Positions 17,652-22,126 of a stretch of 22,126 bases of DNA are shown piece by piece (positions within the stretch are counted from its first letter, which is position 1; the number at the start of each line of letters is the position of its first letter). The DNA is from Polymyxa betae. Lineage: Eukaryota; Endomyxa; Phytomyxea; Plasmodiophorida; Plasmodiophoridae. A program made the position numbers and the translations under genes. The stretch lies in contig RBZT01000394.1 of assembly GCA_003693705.1 (NCBI GenBank), forward strand, positions 1-22,126. The letters are read 5' to 3'. The notes under the pieces are model-generated. The model was not told where the DNA came from, ran no database searches, and saw only the letters and a program-made list of their open reading frames with translations.

Positions 17652-19408
17652 ATGACCTCCGAACAGCATCATGGGCCAACATACGCCGTTAACACCCATT
17701 ACATCATCCTCCTGGGCCTGTACGGTATCATGGCAGCCATCTCCAGCGTCTGGGTGATTCGTCGTCGTCATTACCAGCCGCTGAAATTTCGCGATCACAA
17801 CCTGCTGGTAACACCGGATCCATGCAGAAGGCGGCCTTCAGCTGATTGAGATTCCCAGATTGCTACTATCATGTCTATGTATATTAATAGTATTGTCAGC
17901 TCATCATTCATATCAGGACAAGTTACCGACTGTCTAATTCAAGAGATTATCCGTAAAATCGTTGTCAAATTTCGCGTTCATCAATATTCCGTTTTGTACT
18001 GTAATACGAACGAGAATGGGTTCTGTTTTCGGTCAATTTTTTCTTTGGTTTAAGTTTCGGTTGGATTGAAATGTGTCTTTAAACAAACTTTCGGATAGTT
18101 TAATGGAATTGTCTGTAAAAGATGTCTGCTGATGATTATCACACAGAGATTCCCTATCTGTCTCTTCTGGTCCTATTAATGGCCCGATTCTGGAAACTGC
18201 TTCTCGCCTCCCATCTAACACAAGCTCGCCTATCTGGTGATGTTACCAGCTCCTGGATCTTACAATATCCCTGGTTAGCATCACCACGCAATATCTGGGG
18301 TGGCTCGCTCTCATTGATCGTCGTGCTGGCCCTGGTCCAATTCTCGATCGCTTATCCTAGTCCAGGATGTGTCTGGTCTCACAACGTCTATCTCTTCAAT
18401 GTCGTTTTATTGATGACGTTCTGGCTGTCAGTCGCCCTCATGACCTGGAAACTTCGTCATATTCAGGACGGGTTCTTCGTCGTCAAAGAGCTGAAGACGT
18501 TGGGCGTTCTGATCCTGATCACGAATCTGTTCCTGATCGTGTATGTCGGCCAAGGCTCGTTCGATCTGGTCGCACAGACGTTCGTCGTGTATTCGTTCAT
18601 CATTCAGCTTGGCGTACAGATGTGGTATCCAATATGGAAATCGTATCAGATGGGTGATCCGAGTAAGGAGATGGATAGCGTCCTAACAAAGGTTCCGGAG
18701 ACAGATATGACCGCTTTGGCTGGAAATATGGGCCGCATACAGCCGTTGACTCCGGAATCCAAATTCGTTGAAATCCTTCAGCATCCGGATGGGTTCGTGG
18801 CATTCAAGAATTTCTTGATGTTGGAGTTCTCGGTGGAGAATTTACTCTGCTGGCAGCAGTTGCATGTTATGAAGGATGAACGAAATCCGGGCAAAGTCGC
18901 TGATAACTTTCGCAGAATTTACGAGACGTTTGTTCGGGATGGAAGCCCGTATGAAGTCAATATACAATCAATGCTCAAGGTGAATCATTTTATATCTCGG
19001 ACTGAATGTTTCAAGTTCTCTCAACCTGCGGTTTCACTGAGTTTCTGTGTCAGTTCTCGAAATTTTTAAATAGGTTAATGGCTGAATTACATGCAGGGCT
19101 ACTTTCAAGATGTAATTGAAGGAAGACCTATCAGCACCTGCATTCAGGTTTCAGCGCGTAAATCGATAGCACAGCCTTCAAGTACTCCAAATCCATGCGA
19201 TGATATCAGAATACGACTTTTGAAACAGCTCTATTTTGGTAACAATACTTGATACAGAGCCTGCTGAGATTTTTTGACGTTTGTTGCAGAGATTGTCAAG
19301 TTGATGCAGCATGATTCGTTCTGCAGATTTCGAAAGACTGAAGCTTTCAATGACCTATTCTGTAATCAATGTGAACAACAGTCGATTACAGTAATTGAAG
19401 AACAATAG
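17652..19408 (+). CDS. Seven-transmembrane protein with C-terminal RGS domain, paralogue 2
   Basis: The second intact receptor-type RGS protein, 447 aa. Exons: 17652-17807, 17859-17952, 18147-18979, 19097-19238, 19290-19408; phases agree throughout. Exons 2 (94 nt) and 3 (833 nt) match paralogue 1 exactly in length. Features in order: TM1 (YIILLGLYGIMAAISSVWVI), RRRHYQPLKFRDHNLL, TM2 (MYINSIVSSSFISG), TM3 (MARFWKLLLASHLTQARL), TM4-TM7 with WKLRHIQDGFFVVKELK between TM5 and TM6, then a short linker and the RGS domain: FLMLEFSVENLLCWQQLH, FVRDGSPYEVNI, EIVKLMQHDSFCRF. Exon 4 supplies an insertion of about 47 residues within the RGS fold. An upstream in-frame ATG (17616) exists, but the start at 17652 aligns with paralogue 1. 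RGS action on G-alpha is inferred from the family; the ligand is unknown. Confidence 0.92.
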
Positions 19409-19447
19409 AGGCCATATTCATGACCATAGGAATCAATATCACTAACT
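19409..19447. other. Short gap between convergent genes
   Basis: The plus-strand 7TM-RGS stop and the stop of a minus-strand candidate gene are only about 40 bp apart, so their 3' UTRs probably overlap. Confidence 0.4.
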
Positions 19448-20160
19448 CTAAATGAAACGTTCCATCGCAAGCGACTGTAAGCTTCCTGATGCGAGTTGGA
19501 TTTCCTCGAACCACGACAAAAGCGGCTTCAAAAATGTTTCATATTCTTCTGCTTCCAAAAACTGACGTATACTTCTTCGTAGCAACGATATGATGTTTGT
19601 GAAGGTAATATTCAAGTTTTGTGCAAAGAGCACAGAGTCATCACGCTGCTGGATTATGGCCATAATCATTATCAAAGACCGAAATAGCTCTCAGATATGA
19701 TAAATAGTGAATGCCTTACATGTAGCAAGCTATTCTGCCATGTTCTCTCATTGTTATCTCCATTGTATTGCTGCGAAAATGATTTCGAAAACAAACCTAG
19801 AAAATGCTGAAAGTTTGTCAGGGCGAGCGAATCTTGTTGGCAGAGGAAGCCATAACACCCTGTAGTAGGCAATTCAAACCCTCAAGAAATTGGAAGGATT
19901 AGAGGAGACGAAGATTGCAATTCCCTCGGTCACCTTCAATTCAAGATTGTCTGGACGAACATCACATTTCCGTACAATCTGGAAGCTGACGCCAGGTGTG
20001 ACTAGATTATGGAGGTTTCAACTGCAATTTCACGACGTAATGCGTCGGTTCAATCAAAACAGAAAAAACTCGTCTGAGATAATAGCAGATCATGAGCCTG
20101 AGATCCGCAAATTCATGATTTTTATAGAGACGGGCTTGGGGACGACCCAGCCTACAATGA
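19448..20160 (-). CDS. Unidentified multi-exon gene candidate
   Basis: The 3' exon (stop at 19448) carries about 66 clean codons after an acceptor (atccagcag): RDDSVLFAQNLNITFTNIIS, then LLRRSIRQFLEAEEYETFLK and LLSWFEEIQLASGSLQSLAM. It is helical and Leu-rich. A preceding short exon near 19719-19770 (GDNNERTWQNSLLH, donor gtaagg) joins it in frame. Further upstream, VRKCDVRPDNLELK (donor gtgacc) and a 50-codon open stretch near 20030-20160 are plausible exons, but their connections are not settled. No family is recognised. An overlapping plus-strand frame (19890-20183) is less convincing. Confidence 0.35.
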
Positions 20161-20233
20161 TCGATCATTTCGTTCCCGTCTGAGGACCAGCCGGGGCCGT
20201 ATCTGGTTATGTAGAGTTAGAAAAAGGGGCGAA

Positions 20234-20250
20234 GGGGGGGGGGGACCCCC
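20234..20250 (+). repeat. G11-A-C5 homopolymer tract
   Basis: Eleven G, one A and five C in a row, just upstream of the 7TM-RGS pseudogene. It can fold back on itself, and its length in the assembly is likely to be unreliable. Confidence 0.8.
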
Positions 20251-20302
20251 AACCGATCTCCCCTTCTCACATTCGACAAGTCCGAACGTCGTGTTGCATC
20301 AA

Positions 20303-21926
20303 TCGAGGCCGCCATCCAGCCTTGCTGGACGCTGCATCGATTACGATTATTGTCTTATTCGCGCTGTATAGTGTCAGCGAGGTCACATCCATCTATCTCG
20401 TCATACGACGACGCCATCTCCAGCCATTGAAGTTTCGAGATCCCTATCTGCTGGTAACGTGAACACACACGAAAAACGTTACATTTGTGACAGTGATGAT
20501 TCAGGTCGCCTCGGAAACCTCTCTCTATCTGTCATCAGCCACGAAGTGCTTATACGGTCCTTACCGACAGTTTACAGCTGTGTTATTAACGAAATCTTTT
20601 GTAAGAAATATTCTCATCTATTCTATTGATTATCTTATTGGTTTTCGCTGTCAAAAACCTCGAATTGCGTCTTTCGATTTCAGATTGCGATTTCTTCTAA
20701 ATTTGTTCATACAGTATTGCCATTCTGTTGCTGTATATCATTAATTCTGGGACGATTCTAGAAGCTCTTTATAATGTCGCATATCACCACCGCTCGTCTT
20801 CGCTCCGATGTTAACAGCTGGATCTTACGTAACACCTGGGTATGTAACAGCAGGTACCTGTGGGCCGGTATCATCATTACGGGCGCCGTACTGTTCCTAT
20901 CGCATCTAACGGTCGCCATGTCTACTACGGGATGTTATTATTCCGGTCCATCACAAGCGCTATTGAGCGTCTTCTTTATTGGATTTCTGCTGGGTCTGGC
21001 CATCATGATCTGGAAACTTCGTTCTATTGAGGATGCGTTCTATGTGACCCAGGAATTGAAGATGTTAGGGACCGTCATTCTGCTCAGCTATATCGTATTG
21101 CTGGCGGTCAATAATTCCACCGAATATAAATCTTCCAACAGTTCTTCCTGTTCTTCGTAAGCTGCAGCGAGAATATCATACAGATGTGGTTTCCGCTTCA
21201 CAAATCGTATGATGCGAAATTCGGGAATCGAACCGCTGTTGAGGTCGAAGATAAAGCGCAAAGCCGTGCGAGCATGATGAGCCATGCCAGCAGGATATTG
21301 ACGACGAGAGACACAATAAGGCATTTGAATCAGAAATCCAATCTGCACGATGTCCTTCGTCATCCGATGGATTTGCTGCATTTAAACGATTTGTGACGTT
21401 AGAGCTGTCGGTGGAGAATTTTCGACTCGATCTTACACGATCTACAGCCGGATCTGGTACAGGAACAATTCGAGCGGACATTCCAGATGTTCGTTCGTAC
21501 TGGGTCTCCGAACGAAGTCAATATCGCTTCAAGTCTGAATTTGTGAACACGACACTGATTATTTTGACAGCCGTTAACTGTATCACAGTCTGCATTCTAT
21601 AATATTATTGAAGATCGTCCTGTTGATACAGATTTTTCTATCAATGAATTGAGCTCAGTACCAAATGGATGGGCCTCGATTCCTCCATACAAACTCGACT
21701 GAAATTGCTGAAACGCCTCAAATATGGTAGGTCGTTGACGTATGGAGATGTTGGAATTGATTTTTCGTCTGAAGATATCTTGAAACTGATGAATGATGAC
21801 CCGTATCGTCGGTTCAAGCTGACACCCGACTTTCACGAATTGATCACGATTCACCAGCCTGAGGTCAAGGTCTCTATGTTATCAGGTTCCATAACTACTC
21901 GATCTTCCGCTAGCCCCCATCAATAA
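20303..21926 (+). pseudogene. Decayed third copy of the 7TM-RGS gene
   Basis: Every part of the intact paralogues can be found in order: TM1 with IRRRHLQPLKFRDPYLL (donor at 20454), a weak exon 2 (about 20494-20550), exon 3 from 20715 (GRF-stop-KLFIMSHITTARL, then WKLRSIEDAFYVTQELK), RGS helices (LELSVENF, FVRTGSPNEVNI), exon 4 (FYNIIEDRPVD) and the terminal piece (DILKLMNDDPYRRF). Lesions include no ATG in the first exon, a TAG at 20759-20761 where the others have Trp, one-base losses near 21125-21131, 21364-21366 and 21664-21674, and a deletion of about 18 bases near 21416-21424 that removes the Cys-Trp of the RGS core. The exon 3/4 splice is also out of phase. Too many lesions for sequencing error alone. 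Confidence 0.88.
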
Positions 21927-22126
21927 ACCGATGGCATTATTCATATGAAAATCGGCTCGAATCTCCATCGCATTATGATAAGAGGAAATGTGAATGGATC
22001 AGATTCCACCAAACCGAAACTATGAGTAAAATGATTTTATATAGGTTTTCATAGCTCCAAACACTTGGTCTCAAAAACTTTGAAATATTCTGAATGTCGG
22101 CGTGATAGGCGCCCATGACCCTCACA
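21927..22126. other. Window end, no feature
   Basis: The 200 bases downstream of the pseudogene hold no recognised feature. Confidence 0.4.

Noticed and set aside
20774-21160. Independent 128-aa membrane protein starting at 20774
   Set aside because: Alignment shows it is the middle of the 7TM-RGS pseudogene downstream of an in-frame TAG; the ATG is internal.

Overview
The window is nuclear DNA from a microbial eukaryote. Genes are split by many short spliceosomal introns (mostly 45-125 nt, GT-AG). The gene families are eukaryotic: a membrane-anchored cytochrome P450, seven-transmembrane proteins fused to RGS domains, a PH-domain kinase-like protein and an EF-hand protein. Short telomere-type repeats (TTAGGG/TTTAGGG) are scattered inside introns and leaders, and there are 5'-truncated non-LTR retrotransposons. 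A zoosporic fungus or a rhizarian or similar protist would fit, but I cannot name the lineage from sequence alone.

Layout. 1-3393: a partial sugar-transferase-like gene, then a poorly resolved stretch with a degenerate internal duplication and a Pro/Ala/Ser-rich ORF. 3394-6208 (minus): a single-pass membrane protein of unknown function and a three-exon P450. 7033-9171: a LINE fragment with a perfect 13-bp target duplication sits just beyond the 3' end of a minus-strand 7TM-RGS gene (six exons, 447 aa). 9172-12166: mostly non-coding, with a 107-bp foldback and a second LINE fragment inserted into another reading frame, also with a perfect 13-bp target duplication. 12167-15400 (minus): a PH-domain pseudokinase and a degenerate EF-hand protein. 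15401-17651: a 62-bp perfect tandem duplication and a small membrane-protein gene, possibly PEX11-like. 17652-19408 (plus): a second intact 7TM-RGS gene (five exons, also 447 aa). 19448-20160 (minus): an unidentified multi-exon candidate. 20303-21926 (plus): a third 7TM-RGS copy that is clearly a pseudogene.

Theme. The three 7TM-RGS paralogues give the locus its identity. This class senses a signal through the 7TM part and accelerates GTP hydrolysis on G-alpha through the RGS part. Near them lie a catalytically dead PH-domain kinase and an EF-hand protein that has lost canonical Ca2+ ligands, so the neighbourhood is rich in signalling proteins that look regulatory or scaffolding. Whether they act together is inference only.

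Method note. Exon boundaries were worked out by hand from reading frame, GT/AG signals and alignment between paralogues. Those of the two intact 7TM-RGS genes are strong because exon 2 (94 nt) and exon 3 (833 nt) have exactly the same length in both. Boundaries elsewhere are less certain.
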